DNA from: Desulfoscipio geothermicus
GTDB taxonomy: Bacteria; Bacillota; Desulfotomaculia; Desulfotomaculales; Desulfallaceae
NCBI GenBank assembly: GCA_016841205.1
Contig: JAENZP010000004.1
Coordinates: 115,917-179,916, forward strand
DNA length: 64,000 bases
Reading direction: 5' to 3'
The notes under the pieces were generated by a model. The model was not told where the DNA came from. It worked only from the letters and a program-made list of their open reading frames with translations, and made no database searches. Position numbers and translations under genes: made by a program. Position 1 is the first letter of the stretch. Every line of letters starts with the position of its first letter. Below, piece after piece: positions 1 through 9,242 of this stretch.

Positions 1-334
1 TGCCAATCAGGGTGTGGGATTGGCTGCTCCGCAAATTGGGGTACCCAAGCGGGCGATTGTGGTCGATGTAGGCGCAGGTTTGGTAGAGTTTATCAATCCT
101 GTGCTTGCAGAAACCGCTGGTACGCAAATTGATAGCGAGGGCTGCCTCAGTATTCCCGGTGTTATGGGTGAAGTTACTCGTGCTGAGCGGGTCAAGGTTA
201 AAGGCTTAAACCGGGCCGGTGACGAAATCGAGCTCGAGGCCCATGGCTTTTTTGCCCGGGCACTACAGCATGAAATAGACCACCTGGAAGGAATTTTATT
301 TATTGATAAAGCAAAGAATTTAAAAAAGGTATAG
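1..334 (+). CDS. def: Peptide deformylase, 3' part (5' end outside window)
   Basis: Removes the formyl group from the N-terminal fMet of nascent proteins in the cytoplasm. The reading frame is open from base 2, so the gene enters from the left and its N terminus is missing. All three metal-site motifs are visible: GVGLAAPQ near the left edge, EGCLS in the middle, and HEIDH near the C terminus, which supply the Gln, Cys and two His/Glu residues of the family. It is followed 36 bp later by fmt, the enzyme that adds the formyl group, as in many bacteria. Confidence 0.95.
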   Translation, partial: ANQGVGLAAPQIGVPKRAIVVDVGAGLVEFINPVLAETAGTQIDSEGCLSIPGVMGEVTRAERVKVKGLNRAGDEIELEAHGFFARALQHEIDHLEGILFIDKAKNLKKV

Positions 335-370
335 TAATATTGGCTTTGGGTATAAAGGAGTTAAGTTAAT

Positions 371-1342
371 ATGCGAGTTGTTTTTATGGGCACACCTGAT
401 TTTGCGGTGCCATCGCTGAATGCATTGCTAAACAATAATTATGAAGTTGCCGCAGTGATTACTCAGCCTGATAAGCCTGGCGGGCGGGGAAAAAAACTGC
501 GCCCGTCGCCGGTCAAAGTAGCTGCACTGGCGGCGGGGCTGGCGGTCTATCAACCCAAGAAAGTGCGTGAGCCTGCTTTTATTGAAGTACTGCGGGGATT
601 ATGTCCGGATATAATAGTGGTGGCAGCTTTTGGGCAAATATTGCCGGAGGAAATTTTATATCTGCCCCCACATGGTTGTATTAATGTGCATGCTTCGCTC
701 TTACCTGCATACCGGGGGGCGGCACCCATTCACCGGGCCATAATCAATGGGGAACGGCAAACCGGAGTTACCATTATGCAAATGGACACGGGCTTGGATA
801 CTGGTGCTATGCTGTTGCAGGGCCAGGTGCCGATTGGCTCTGATGATACAGTTGGGATGGTGCATGACCGGCTGGCGGCGCTGGGCGGGCACCTGCTGCT
901 TGAAGTGTTGGAACTGATTAAAAACGGTCGGGCGCGGCCTGTGCCCCAGGAAGATAGCCGTTCCTGCTATGCCGCCATGCTAACCCGAACTGATGAGATA
1001 ATATGCTGGGAACAGGATGCAGAGACAATCAAAAACCAGGTCAGGGGTTTAAATCCTTGGCCGGGCGCACGCACCTCCCTTGGAGACAAGCTGCTGAAAA
1101 TATGGCAGGTATCCGTGGTTCGGGATTACCCGGTGGGTACTGCTGAGCCGGGCCAGGTGGTGGAAGTCCGTGGCGACCGTGGCATTTTGGTTCAAACCGG
1201 TGGCGGCATACTGAGTATTGAAGAATTGCAGTTGCAGGGTAAAAAACGGATGAATACGGTCGAATTTTTACGGGGGCACTCGCTGGCAGCCGGCAGCAAG
1301 CTGGGCGAAGGACAGGTGTTGGCAGGTGATTGCGTTGTATGA
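371..1342 (+). CDS. fmt: Methionyl-tRNA formyltransferase
   Basis: Formylates Met-tRNA(fMet) using 10-formyl-tetrahydrofolate for translation initiation. The 323 residues are the normal family length. The N-terminal formyltransferase fold carries the catalytic triad Asn105, His107 and Asp143. The signature SLLPAYRGAAPI lies at residues 109-120. A C-terminal OB-like domain fills residues of about 205-315. The ATG has a GGAG site about 10 bp upstream. The end overlaps the next gene by 17 bp, so def, fmt, the DUF116 gene and rsmB probably share a transcript. Confidence 0.96.
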   Translation: MRVVFMGTPDFAVPSLNALLNNNYEVAAVITQPDKPGGRGKKLRPSPVKVAALAAGLAVYQPKKVREPAFIEVLRGLCPDIIVVAAFGQILPEEILYLPPHGCINVHASLLPAYRGAAPIHRAIINGERQTGVTIMQMDTGLDTGAMLLQGQVPIGSDDTVGMVHDRLAALGGHLLLEVLELIKNGRARPVPQEDSRSCYAAMLTRTDEIICWEQDAETIKNQVRGLNPWPGARTSLGDKLLKIWQVSVVRDYPVGTAEPGQVVEVRGDRGILVQTGGGILSIEELQLQGKKRMNTVEFLRGHSLAAGSKLGEGQVLAGDCVV

Positions 1343-2120
1343 CGTGGTGCAGATCCACACGCACAAACGCCTGTTTATTGGTTTATTGGTGGCCAGCCTC
1401 TTGGTGGTGGGTTTACTTGTTTTATCCATTTGGTTCCTTGTTTTTAGCCCGGAACGCTCTATGATTTACAAATTTGTGCTGTTAGCAGTGGCGCTGGTAC
1501 TGCTGGTTACTATCATGCTGGCTGGTATTGGCTTGACCGCCATAGTTTTGACGATTATCCGCGCAAGGCCCTTTGCCTTGTTACAGGGCCCCACGCGGGT
1601 GGCGCTGAATACCTTTTTCCCTTTGGTGTTAATGCTGGGCAGGTTGCTTAAAATAGATATGAATCGGATTAAAAACTCTTTTATTGAAGTAAACAATAGC
1701 TTGGTGCGGGTCATGCAGATCAGTGTTGCACCGGGGCAGCTGTTGCTGCTGGCTCCGCATTGTTTGCAAAACAGTGCTTGCGTGCATAAAGTTGCGGGCA
1801 ATGTGAATAATTGCCGACAATGTGGCCAGTGTATGGTTAGCGATTTACTGCAATTGCGGGACCGTTACGGTATCATGGTGGGGATGGCCACCGGAGGTAC
1901 ACTGGCCCGCAAATACGTGCAGGATTACCGTCCTAAAGCTATTGTGGCGATAGCCTGCGAGCGGGATTTAACCAGCGGTATTTTGGATGCCAACCCGGTA
2001 CCGGTGCTGGGCGTCACAAATTTAAGGCCTCACGGGCCATGCCAGGACACGCAGTTTTCATTCCGGCGGGTTGAAGGAGCCATCCAATATTTTTTAAGTG
2101 ATGGAAGTGATCATATTTGA
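1326..2120 (+). CDS. DUF116 family membrane protein
   Basis: Protein of 264 residues with no established biochemical function. Two hydrophobic segments (about residues 16-38 and 48-76) are followed by a cysteine-rich soluble domain with Cys residues in CLQNSAC, NCRQCGQC, ACERD and GPC contexts. These suggest a metal or Fe-S site, which is inference only. This domain pattern and the position between fmt and rsmB match DUF116 proteins of clostridial and Desulfotomaculum-type genomes. The start chosen is GTG inside the end of fmt; a TTG three codons later is possible. Its end overlaps rsmB by 4 bp. Confidence 0.8.
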   Translation: MIALYDVVQIHTHKRLFIGLLVASLLVVGLLVLSIWFLVFSPERSMIYKFVLLAVALVLLVTIMLAGIGLTAIVLTIIRARPFALLQGPTRVALNTFFPLVLMLGRLLKIDMNRIKNSFIEVNNSLVRVMQISVAPGQLLLLAPHCLQNSACVHKVAGNVNNCRQCGQCMVSDLLQLRDRYGIMVGMATGGTLARKYVQDYRPKAIVAIACERDLTSGILDANPVPVLGVTNLRPHGPCQDTQFSFRRVEGAIQYFLSDGSDHI

Positions 2121-3478
2121 CACATAAGACAAGCGCCAGGGAAGCGGCCCTAAAAGTACTGCTGGCGGTGGATGAACGGGAAGCTTACGCCAATCTGGCT
2201 CTGGGTTCGTTACTGGATAAGCTGGAGCCGGAAAAATTAGACCGGTCTTTTATCACCGAACTGGTTTACGGGACCTTGCGCACTCAAAATACGCTGGACT
2301 GGGCGCTAAGCCATTATTTGCGGCGGCCGCTGCCCGACCTTTCGGCTGTCGTACGGAATATATTACGTTTAGGAGCCTATCAGGTTTTGTTTATGGACCG
2401 GGTGCCCGATTCCGCTGCCGTTAATGAGTCGGCCAATCTGGCTCGTCGGCATGGGCATGAAGGCATTGTTAAATTTGTTAACGGTGTGCTGCGTAATTTA
2501 ACCCGGGGCAAGGAGCAGTTAAGCTATCCCGATCCTGCTGAGGACCCCGTGCAGTATATAACCTTACGCTACTCTCACCCGGACTGGCTGGTGCGCCGGT
2601 GGCTTAATGATTTTGGATATCAAGAGACAGAGGCCCTTTGTTCAGCCAACAATCAGCCCGCGCCAAACACCGTGCGGGTTAATACGTTAAAAACCAGCGC
2701 TGCAGAGTTAGTGGAGAGACTTGCCGGCTTGGGCGTGGGAGCGCAAAGAGGCCAATATGCCGTTGACTGCCTGCAATTGCAGGGATTTGTATCCTTGGGT
2801 GGATTGGCCCCATTCAAAGAAGGATTGTTCCAGGCCCAGGATGAAAGCTCTATACTGGTAGGACAGGCCGTGTGCCCCGTGCCGGGTGCCCGGGTGCTGG
2901 ATGTGGCCAGTGCCCCCGGCGGTAAAGCCACGCACCTGGCCCAACTTATGCAAAACCAGGGCGTGATACTGGCCCTGGATGTGCATGAGCATAAAATAAA
3001 ACTCATTGAAGAAAATTGCCGGCGGCTAGGTGTGCAAATCGTGCAGCCAATTCTGGCCGATGCCCGGCAAATCCCGGAAAAGTACACCGGCTGGGCCGAT
3101 TACGTGCTGGTTGACGCTCCCTGCTCAGGCTTGGGTGTACTGCGCAGGCGTCCGGATGCCAGGTGGCGCAAGCAGGAAGAACAAATTGCCGCTTTAGCTG
3201 TGCTGCAGGCACAAATTTTAGAGTCTGCAGCGGCTGCGTTAAAGCCCGGCGGGGTTTTAGTATACAGTACCTGCACCATTACATGGGAAGAAAACCTGGG
3301 GCAGGTGGAATCATTTTTAAATAAACATCCAGAATTCAGGTTAGAGCCCCTGGCCGGATTATTACCGCCTGAACTTGACCAGGCAGCTACCCTGGACTGG
3401 GGTTACCTGCAAATATTACCTCATAAGCATGAGCTGGACGGGTTTTTCATAGCCAGGCTTGGTAAAAGCGGTAATTAG
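2117..3478 (+). CDS. rsmB: 16S rRNA (cytosine-967-C5)-methyltransferase RsmB
   Basis: SAM-dependent methyltransferase of the RsmB/Sun family, 453 residues. An NusB-like helical RNA-binding domain covers about residues 1-140. The Rossmann methyltransferase domain has motif I around ASAPGGKATH, the catalytic-cysteine motif DAPCSGLG and the second cysteine motif STCTI. The start is TTG, overlapping the previous stop codon in a TTGA, which implies translational coupling. It precedes rlmN, another rRNA methylase, consistent with a translation-related operon. Confidence 0.94.
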   Translation: MTHKTSAREAALKVLLAVDEREAYANLALGSLLDKLEPEKLDRSFITELVYGTLRTQNTLDWALSHYLRRPLPDLSAVVRNILRLGAYQVLFMDRVPDSAAVNESANLARRHGHEGIVKFVNGVLRNLTRGKEQLSYPDPAEDPVQYITLRYSHPDWLVRRWLNDFGYQETEALCSANNQPAPNTVRVNTLKTSAAELVERLAGLGVGAQRGQYAVDCLQLQGFVSLGGLAPFKEGLFQAQDESSILVGQAVCPVPGARVLDVASAPGGKATHLAQLMQNQGVILALDVHEHKIKLIEENCRRLGVQIVQPILADARQIPEKYTGWADYVLVDAPCSGLGVLRRRPDARWRKQEEQIAALAVLQAQILESAAAALKPGGVLVYSTCTITWEENLGQVESFLNKHPEFRLEPLAGLLPPELDQAATLDWGYLQILPHKHELDGFFIARLGKSGN

Positions 3479-3549
3479 CCCTTAATCTGATAAGCAGGAT
3501 TTGTGTGGACGCATGTAGAATAGCAAAACATGTCGACGGGGGATTTTTT

Positions 3550-4596
3550 ATGCCGGGATTAGCCAATATTAAGGATTTGACGCTGGAGGAACTGGAACGT
3601 GAGGTAACCGCCCTGGACATGGCTAAGTATAGAGCCGCTCAGGTGGTTGACTGGATGCATCGCAAGGGGGTGGACTCTTTTGCGAAAATGGCCAATGTGC
3701 CTAGAGAAGTGCAGGAGAAACTGGCCGGTAAATTTAGCCCAGGTGGGTTAGTAGTGCTGGATAAAAAGGTTTCCCGTGGTGGCGAGGCGGTAAAATTTTT
3801 GTTACAATTGGCGGACGGCCAGGCTGTGGAGAGCGTGCTAATGAAATATCGCTACGGCTATACCGCTTGTCTTTCCACCCAGGTAGGATGCCGCATGGGC
3901 TGCAAACTCTGTGCTTCGGGGCTAAACGGTCTATTCCGCAACCTTACCCCGGGTGAACTGATTGACCAAATTTTGGCTATGCAAAAGTCATCAGGCCAGC
4001 GTATCGGACGTATAGTATTAATGGGCTCTGGCGAGCCGCTGGATAATTATGCGACTACGGTTAAATTTTTGGAACTGGTTAGCGCGCCGTACGGGCTGGG
4101 AATTGGCCACCGGCACATTACTATATCAACCTGCGGTATCGTGCCGCGCATTTACGAATTAATGCAATTGCACCTGGCAATTACCCTGGCGGTTTCTCTA
4201 CATGCCCCCAATAATACGCTGCGCAGCCAACTGGTGCCGGTTAACCGGGTCTACCCGCTGGAAAAACTGCTTCCTGCCTGTCGTGCTTATGCTGAGTCTA
4301 CCGGACGGCGGGTGTCCTTTGAATATGCTTTGTTAGGCGGGATGAATGATACACTGGCCCATGCCAAAGAGCTGGCCGGTATATTACGCGGTATTCACTG
4401 TCATGTTAATTTAATTCCTGCCAATCTGGTACCCGAGCGTGGTATCGCTAGCTGCGGTGCCAAGGAAGTGCAGGCTTTTAAGACGGTATTGGAAAAAGCC
4501 GGTTATCCGGTAACTTTGCGCAGAGAAATGGGCTTGGACATTGATGCTGCCTGCGGTCAGCTGCGCCGGCGGCTAATGGTGAGCGATAAACCTTAA
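3550..4596 (+). CDS. rlmN: Dual-specificity 23S rRNA/tRNA m2A methyltransferase RlmN (radical SAM)
   Basis: Radical-SAM enzyme that methylates C2 of A2503 in 23S rRNA and A37 of some tRNAs. The CX3CX2C 4Fe-4S motif is seen as GCRMGCKLC. A cysteine seven residues before it (ACLSTQVGC) and one near the C terminus (DAACGQL) correspond to the two cysteines needed for the methyl-Cys mechanism. The ATG at 3550 follows GGGGG at suitable spacing and gives 348 residues. An upstream in-frame GTG at 3505 would add 15 unconserved residues and lacks a comparable site. Confidence 0.95.
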   Translation: MPGLANIKDLTLEELEREVTALDMAKYRAAQVVDWMHRKGVDSFAKMANVPREVQEKLAGKFSPGGLVVLDKKVSRGGEAVKFLLQLADGQAVESVLMKYRYGYTACLSTQVGCRMGCKLCASGLNGLFRNLTPGELIDQILAMQKSSGQRIGRIVLMGSGEPLDNYATTVKFLELVSAPYGLGIGHRHITISTCGIVPRIYELMQLHLAITLAVSLHAPNNTLRSQLVPVNRVYPLEKLLPACRAYAESTGRRVSFEYALLGGMNDTLAHAKELAGILRGIHCHVNLIPANLVPERGIASCGAKEVQAFKTVLEKAGYPVTLRREMGLDIDAACGQLRRRLMVSDKP

Positions 4597-4610
4597 TGAG
4601 GTGATCTGCG

Positions 4611-5357
4611 GTGGGTTTTTTCTCGGAGCTGGAAGGTAGCCTGGAAAAATATATTGAAGGTTTTTTTAAAGATAAATTCGGCAGCGGTGGTCTACAGCCG
4701 GTGGAAATAGCCAAAAAACTGGCGCGAGAAATGCGTGACCGGCGCCGGACCGGGCTTAAGGATATTTACGTGCCTAACCGGTTTGAGGTTTTCCTGGCGC
4801 CAGGGGACTTTGCCGTGGTTACGCCGCTTATTGACCGGTTGTCGGCGGAAATGGCCGAATATGTAAAAAACAAGGCCATCGAAAAAAAATATACCATGCT
4901 GGGGCCGGTGGCGGTGTTCTTTGCGGAACAGCAGGATTTGCTACAGGGACAGCTGCGGATAAATAGTTTTTTTGATGAGAGTGTGGAAGAAGCGCAGGAG
5001 CAGACGGAAGTAGAAGATACGATGCGTTTTAAACCGGTAAGGGGGATGCCTGAAACCGGTCAAAACCCAACTGGGTTGCTGGAAGTGGCGGAGGGTCCGT
5101 TAACCGGTAAACGCTTTGCGCTGGCCAGTAACCAGGTGGTGATTGGTCGCGGTGAAATATGTGATATATGTCTGCCGGACAGCAGTATTTCCAGGCGCCA
5201 CGCCGTTATCAGCCGTACGGGCCGGCAGCTTATCATTAAAGACCGGTCCAGCACCAATGGGACCTATGTTAACGGGGTGAAGGTTTCCCAACGAGAACTA
5301 ATTGATGGGGATATGATCAAAATGGGTAATACGGTATTAATATTTAAGGTGGAATGA
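4611..5357 (+). CDS. FhaA-like protein: DUF3662 domain plus FHA domain
   Basis: Phosphothreonine-binding protein of 248 residues. The N-terminal half (about 1-120) matches the DUF3662 domain of mycobacterial FhaA. A linker follows, then a C-terminal FHA domain (about 160-245) with the signature GRGEICDICLPD, SSISRRHA and STNGTYVNG, including the conserved Gly-Arg, Ser, His and Asn phosphopeptide-binding residues. It starts at GTG and overlaps the next FHA gene by 4 bp. Context (FHA, FHA, PP2C, SEDS, PBP, PknB) suggests that it reads phosphorylation by the kinase encoded at 9243-11111 and links it to wall synthesis. Confidence 0.9.
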   Translation: MGFFSELEGSLEKYIEGFFKDKFGSGGLQPVEIAKKLAREMRDRRRTGLKDIYVPNRFEVFLAPGDFAVVTPLIDRLSAEMAEYVKNKAIEKKYTMLGPVAVFFAEQQDLLQGQLRINSFFDESVEEAQEQTEVEDTMRFKPVRGMPETGQNPTGLLEVAEGPLTGKRFALASNQVVIGRGEICDICLPDSSISRRHAVISRTGRQLIIKDRSSTNGTYVNGVKVSQRELIDGDMIKMGNTVLIFKVE

Positions 5358-5902
5358 TTTTTTTGGATATTATTTTATTTGTACTGCGCACCGCTTTTAT
5401 AGTATTAATATACGTATTTATATGCATAGTTTTAATTTATTTAATTAGGGATTTACATAACACGGCAAGACCCCGTACAGAAACGCCTGCTGCAATTACA
5501 GAGGGTTTAGGTTACCGGGTAACCAGTTCGGCCACCACTGAAAAAAGTGGTCTGGGATTGTTACGCATTGAATCCGCACCAAAAAAATATGCTATGGAAG
5601 GTGCGGAGTTTGTTCTGGACAGGGAGTTGAAGTTAGGCCGTGGGCCTCAGAATGAAGTTATCCTACCCGACCGGTTTGCTTCAAACAACCATGCCAGGCT
5701 GTATAATCGGGACGGGCAGTACTGGCTGGAAGATTTGGGAAGCAAGAACGGTACTTATTTAAATGGGAACCCCCTTGCCGAAACCACGGTACTGGCCAAT
5801 GGTGATCAAATAAGAATAGGCGAGATTATATTCAAGTTTGTGAGGTGGGGTTATGAAGTGGAGTCAGATCACCGAGTGCGGCCCGGTGCGCCGGCGGAAT
5901 GA
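5354..5902 (+). CDS. Membrane-anchored FHA-domain protein (FhaB-like)
   Basis: Protein of 182 residues with one N-terminal transmembrane segment (about residues 5-30), a short linker and a cytoplasmic FHA domain. The FHA motifs are GRGPQNEVILPD, FASNNHARL and GSKNGTYLNG. The architecture is that of actinobacterial FhaB/FipA, in which the FHA domain recruits phosphorylated partners to the division or elongation machinery. The 3' end overlaps the phosphatase gene by 50 bp, an unusually long overlap. The FHA fold is complete before the overlap, so the last ~15 residues may be dispensable. Confidence 0.88.
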   Translation: MIFLDIILFVLRTAFIVLIYVFICIVLIYLIRDLHNTARPRTETPAAITEGLGYRVTSSATTEKSGLGLLRIESAPKKYAMEGAEFVLDRELKLGRGPQNEVILPDRFASNNHARLYNRDGQYWLEDLGSKNGTYLNGNPLAETTVLANGDQIRIGEIIFKFVRWGYEVESDHRVRPGAPAE

Positions 5903-6569
5903 AGATTGGCTCTGTGTTTGTCCTGATTTAGGCTTGTTTGCTGTGGCGGACGGTATGGGCGGTCACCAGGCCGGGGATGTGGCCAGCAGGATGGCCCTCG
6001 GAGTTCTGGAGCACTATCTTAGGGAAAACCAGTACAATATTGTATCCAGCCGGGAAAGGTTGGCTAGGGGGATACAGCAAGCCAATGATGCAGTATACCT
6101 TGCTGCCCGGGAAAATATCCAGCAGCAGGGGATGGGCACTACAATAACTGTCTGTTTGGTGGAAGGTTATAAAGTTATAGTGGCCAATGTAGGTGACAGC
6201 AGAGCATTATTACTGCGGGAAGGCAAAATTAATAAATTAACTGTTGACCACTCGCTAGTGCAAGAGTTGGTTGACGGGGGGGGCATATCCGAAAAGGAAG
6301 CTATGCAGCATCCACGGCGCAATGTTTTAACCAGGGCGCTTGGCATCGGTCCTCGGTTAGATGTGGATATCTACGAGTATGACATTGCCCGGGGTGACCG
6401 GCTGCTTATTTGTACAGATGGATTAACCGGTTTTGTGCCGGAGATGCGGATTGGCGATTTAATGATACTGCCTCCAAATCCGCAAGACGTTGCGCATATG
6501 CTACTGGACGAAGCCATTGCCTTTGGTAGTAACGATAATATATCTATCATTATTCTGGCGGTGGATTAA
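5853..6569 (+). CDS. PP2C-type serine/threonine protein phosphatase (Stp/PrpC/PstP)
   Basis: Metal-dependent phosphatase of 238 residues expected to reverse phosphorylation by the PASTA kinase downstream. The PP2C motifs are in order: RRNEDW, VADGMGGHQAG, GTTITV, NVGDSRALL, the HPRRNVLTRALG block, CTDGLTGFV and GSNDNISII. The Asp residues of RRNED, ADGMGG, CTDG and SNDN are the Mn/Mg ligands. The start at 5853 is fixed by the conserved N-terminal GPVRRRNED motif, which begins about 10 residues in, and forces the 50-bp overlap with the FHA gene. Confidence 0.95.
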   Translation: MKWSQITECGPVRRRNEDWLCVCPDLGLFAVADGMGGHQAGDVASRMALGVLEHYLRENQYNIVSSRERLARGIQQANDAVYLAARENIQQQGMGTTITVCLVEGYKVIVANVGDSRALLLREGKINKLTVDHSLVQELVDGGGISEKEAMQHPRRNVLTRALGIGPRLDVDIYEYDIARGDRLLICTDGLTGFVPEMRIGDLMILPPNPQDVAHMLLDEAIAFGSNDNISIIILAVD

Positions 6570-6570
6570 T

Positions 6571-7824
6571 TTGCACGGGCGCGGTAAAGAGCGAAAATTA
6601 CTGGCAGTGGCTTTCCTTTACACTCTCACCGGGGGAATAATTCTTTACCTGAAGGAACCTGGAACGGGCGGAATATGGGCTATGGCCGCTGCATCGATCA
6701 TGTTTGCCGGATCTATACTGCTCAGCGTGCTGTGGCAGATGCGGCGGGTAAGTTTTGATCAGTATATAACCCCTTTAATCAGCTTTCTTGCCGGTACCGG
6801 GTTGGTATTCCTGTTTCGCCTGAATCCCGGGTACGGGTACAGGCAGTTATCTTGGGTGGTCATTGGTCTGGTAGCTTTATATTTGACAACAACCTTGCTG
6901 TGTCGTTACCGGGAATTGGCTGATTACAAGTACCTGGTAGCTCTGGCCGGTATTTTAGCACTGCTTTTACCCATATTTTTTGGTATCGAATTGGGTGGGG
7001 CGAAAAGCTGGCTGGACCTGGGACTGTTTCACTTTCAACCATCTGAATTTGTTAAGCTGCTACTGGTGTTTTTTCTGGGCAGTTATTTAATGGAAAGCCG
7101 CATGCTGTTGCAGGCGGGTGAACAGCGGGTCTATATATTACCCGGTGTTCAGCAATGGGGACCGCTTTTGGGTATGTGGCTAACGGCGCTATTAGTGTTG
7201 GTGTTTCAAAAGGACTTGGGGACTGCACTGATTTATTTTGGTACCTTTCTAGCCATGGTATACATGGCTACGGCCCGTTGGCTGTATATTCTGCTTGGTT
7301 CTTTACTGTTTTTCTTCGGGGCGGCGACCGCATACATGCTGGTAGGCCATGTACATACAAGGGTAGCTATTTGGCTGGACCCCTGGGCTACAGCCCAGGA
7401 ATCTGGTTATCAAATTATCCAGTCACTGTATGCCATTAACAACGGCGGTATTTTTGGGGCTGGGCTGGGAGCTGGATTTCCCGGATTTATTCCGGCGGTG
7501 CACACTGACTTTATTTTTGCCGCCATTTGCGAGGAAACCGGTTTGCTGGGCGGTATTGGCATTATGGTTATGTATATGCTGCTGATTTACCGCGGTTTTA
7601 AAATTGCTCTGGCGGCTCGGGATGAATATGCCGGATTGATGGCCGCCGGCTTTACTGCCATTTTGGGCTTGCAAGTATTCATTATAATTGCCGGGGTGAC
7701 AAAATTATTGCCTATGACAGGTATCACTTTGCCATTTATCAGTTACGGGGGTAGTTCGATGGTGGCCAATTTTATTTTGGCCGGGATGCTGCTTAATATT
7801 TCTGGAGAGGCCGATACGCTATGA
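6571..7824 (+). CDS. SEDS-family peptidoglycan glycosyltransferase (FtsW/RodA)
   Basis: Polytopic membrane enzyme that polymerises lipid II. The 417 residues contain about 10-12 hydrophobic segments and the family C-terminal signature PMTGITLPFISYGGSS. The start is the TTG two bases after the phosphatase stop, preceded by GGCGGTGG; a longer in-frame extension into the phosphatase gene lacks support. It is paired with the penicillin-binding protein that overlaps its 3' end by 4 bp, as in the SEDS-bPBP pairs FtsW-FtsI and RodA-PbpA. Neighbour order resembles rodA-pbpA of Mycobacterium, so RodA is slightly preferred, but the sequence alone does not decide. Confidence 0.92.
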   Translation: MHGRGKERKLLAVAFLYTLTGGIILYLKEPGTGGIWAMAAASIMFAGSILLSVLWQMRRVSFDQYITPLISFLAGTGLVFLFRLNPGYGYRQLSWVVIGLVALYLTTTLLCRYRELADYKYLVALAGILALLLPIFFGIELGGAKSWLDLGLFHFQPSEFVKLLLVFFLGSYLMESRMLLQAGEQRVYILPGVQQWGPLLGMWLTALLVLVFQKDLGTALIYFGTFLAMVYMATARWLYILLGSLLFFFGAATAYMLVGHVHTRVAIWLDPWATAQESGYQIIQSLYAINNGGIFGAGLGAGFPGFIPAVHTDFIFAAICEETGLLGGIGIMVMYMLLIYRGFKIALAARDEYAGLMAAGFTAILGLQVFIIIAGVTKLLPMTGITLPFISYGGSSMVANFILAGMLLNISGEADTL

Positions 7825-9200
7825 AAGGTAATGTGAGCAAGCTGGCCTATTTAATACTGGCGGGTTTGGTGGTAATCTGTGTGTACCTGGCCTTGATTCC
7901 GTGCTATATAGACCGCGTGTCCGGCAGTGGCCTTGCGCCGGCTGACCCTCGCATTGCCGTCCGTGAAAGTCAAATTCAGCGGGGGGATATCTTAGACAGG
8001 CATGGTACGGTACTAGCCCGTAGTGTGCCGGTGGAAAACGGTTATGTCAGGGAATACCCACTGGGCAGTGCCGCCGCGCATATTGTAGGTTATAATTCCA
8101 GTAAATACGGGGCCGCCGGTATTGAAAAATCCATGGCCAAGATTTTGTTGGGCCTTGAGGGCGGGAATGAGTTATATGCTTTGGGTGACCATATTTTAGG
8201 TCGCCCTGGTATTGGCAATAATGTTAGCCTAACTATTGATGCCGGGCTGCAAAAAAAAGTCACCAGCTTGCTGGCCGGCCAAAAAGGAGCCGTAGTAGTG
8301 TTGGATCCTTCTACGGGGGAAGTGCTGGCTATGGCCAGCTACCCGGATTACGACCCTGCGCAGGTGGCTAATTATATGAACCGCCAGGATTCACCCATGT
8401 TGAACCGTGCCACCCAGGGTGCTTATCCGCCTGGTTCGGCATTTAAGATTGTAACCGCAGCGGCTTTGCGAGCCGGTTTACCCGAGCTTGTGGGGGATAC
8501 AATAAACTGTACGGGGCAATTAGAGGTTAATGGCTTTACACTCCATGATAACGCCGTGCACGGTGATGTGGATTTAAGGGATGCTTTTGCTAAATCGTGC
8601 AACGTAGCCTTTGCGCGATACGGGCTGGCGGTGGGCGCGCAGCAATTTGTCCGGCAGGCTCAAACATTTGGCATGGGTAAAAGTTTTGATTTTTCACTAC
8701 CAGTATATAATGGTAATATTACTCCGGCCGATAAAATGGACGGTCCGAACCTGGCTTCCAGTGCCATCGGGCAGGGTGAAGTATTGATCAGCCCGCTGCA
8801 GGCAGCTTTGCTGGCTGCAGCTGTGGCTAACGATGGCGTCATTATGAAGCCTTATATTGTTTCCGGTTACAGTGGTGCAAAAAGTGGCCAAAGCCGCACG
8901 CAGCCGAAGGAGTGGCTTATAGCCGTGGATCCATTGGTGGCTGCTGCTTTAAAAGAAGATATGGTTGCCGTGGTAAGACAAGGCACTGGGAAGGCGGCGG
9001 CTCTGCCCGGTATCACGGTGGCCGGAAAAACGGGTTCCGCGGAAAACCCGCATGGTAAAAGCCATGCTTGGTTTGTCGGTTTTGCGCCGGCCCAGGAGCC
9101 CCGAGTGGCGGTAGCGGTGCTGTTGGAAAACGCCGGATCAGGTGGAACCGTGGCTGCCCCGCTGGCCCGGGAGGTTATCCGGCAGGCGCTGGATCTATAG
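7821..9200 (+). CDS. Class B penicillin-binding protein (PbpA/FtsI-like transpeptidase)
   Basis: Peptidoglycan transpeptidase of 459 residues, the usual length of PbpA and shorter than typical FtsI. One N-terminal membrane anchor (about residues 8-28) is followed by a short dimerisation region and the transpeptidase domain. Active-site motifs are SAFK (Ser206-Lys209), SCN (259-261) and KTG (403-405). No C-terminal PASTA domain is present. Overlap with the SEDS gene by 4 bp and the kinase gene 42 bp downstream support a wall-synthesis unit controlled by phosphorylation. Confidence 0.94.
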   Translation: MKGNVSKLAYLILAGLVVICVYLALIPCYIDRVSGSGLAPADPRIAVRESQIQRGDILDRHGTVLARSVPVENGYVREYPLGSAAAHIVGYNSSKYGAAGIEKSMAKILLGLEGGNELYALGDHILGRPGIGNNVSLTIDAGLQKKVTSLLAGQKGAVVVLDPSTGEVLAMASYPDYDPAQVANYMNRQDSPMLNRATQGAYPPGSAFKIVTAAALRAGLPELVGDTINCTGQLEVNGFTLHDNAVHGDVDLRDAFAKSCNVAFARYGLAVGAQQFVRQAQTFGMGKSFDFSLPVYNGNITPADKMDGPNLASSAIGQGEVLISPLQAALLAAAVANDGVIMKPYIVSGYSGAKSGQSRTQPKEWLIAVDPLVAAALKEDMVAVVRQGTGKAAALPGITVAGKTGSAENPHGKSHAWFVGFAPAQEPRVAVAVLLENAGSGGTVAAPLAREVIRQALDL

Positions 9201-9242
9201 CTAATTGTGCAATGAGCCAGATGATTTTCGAGGAGAATTAAT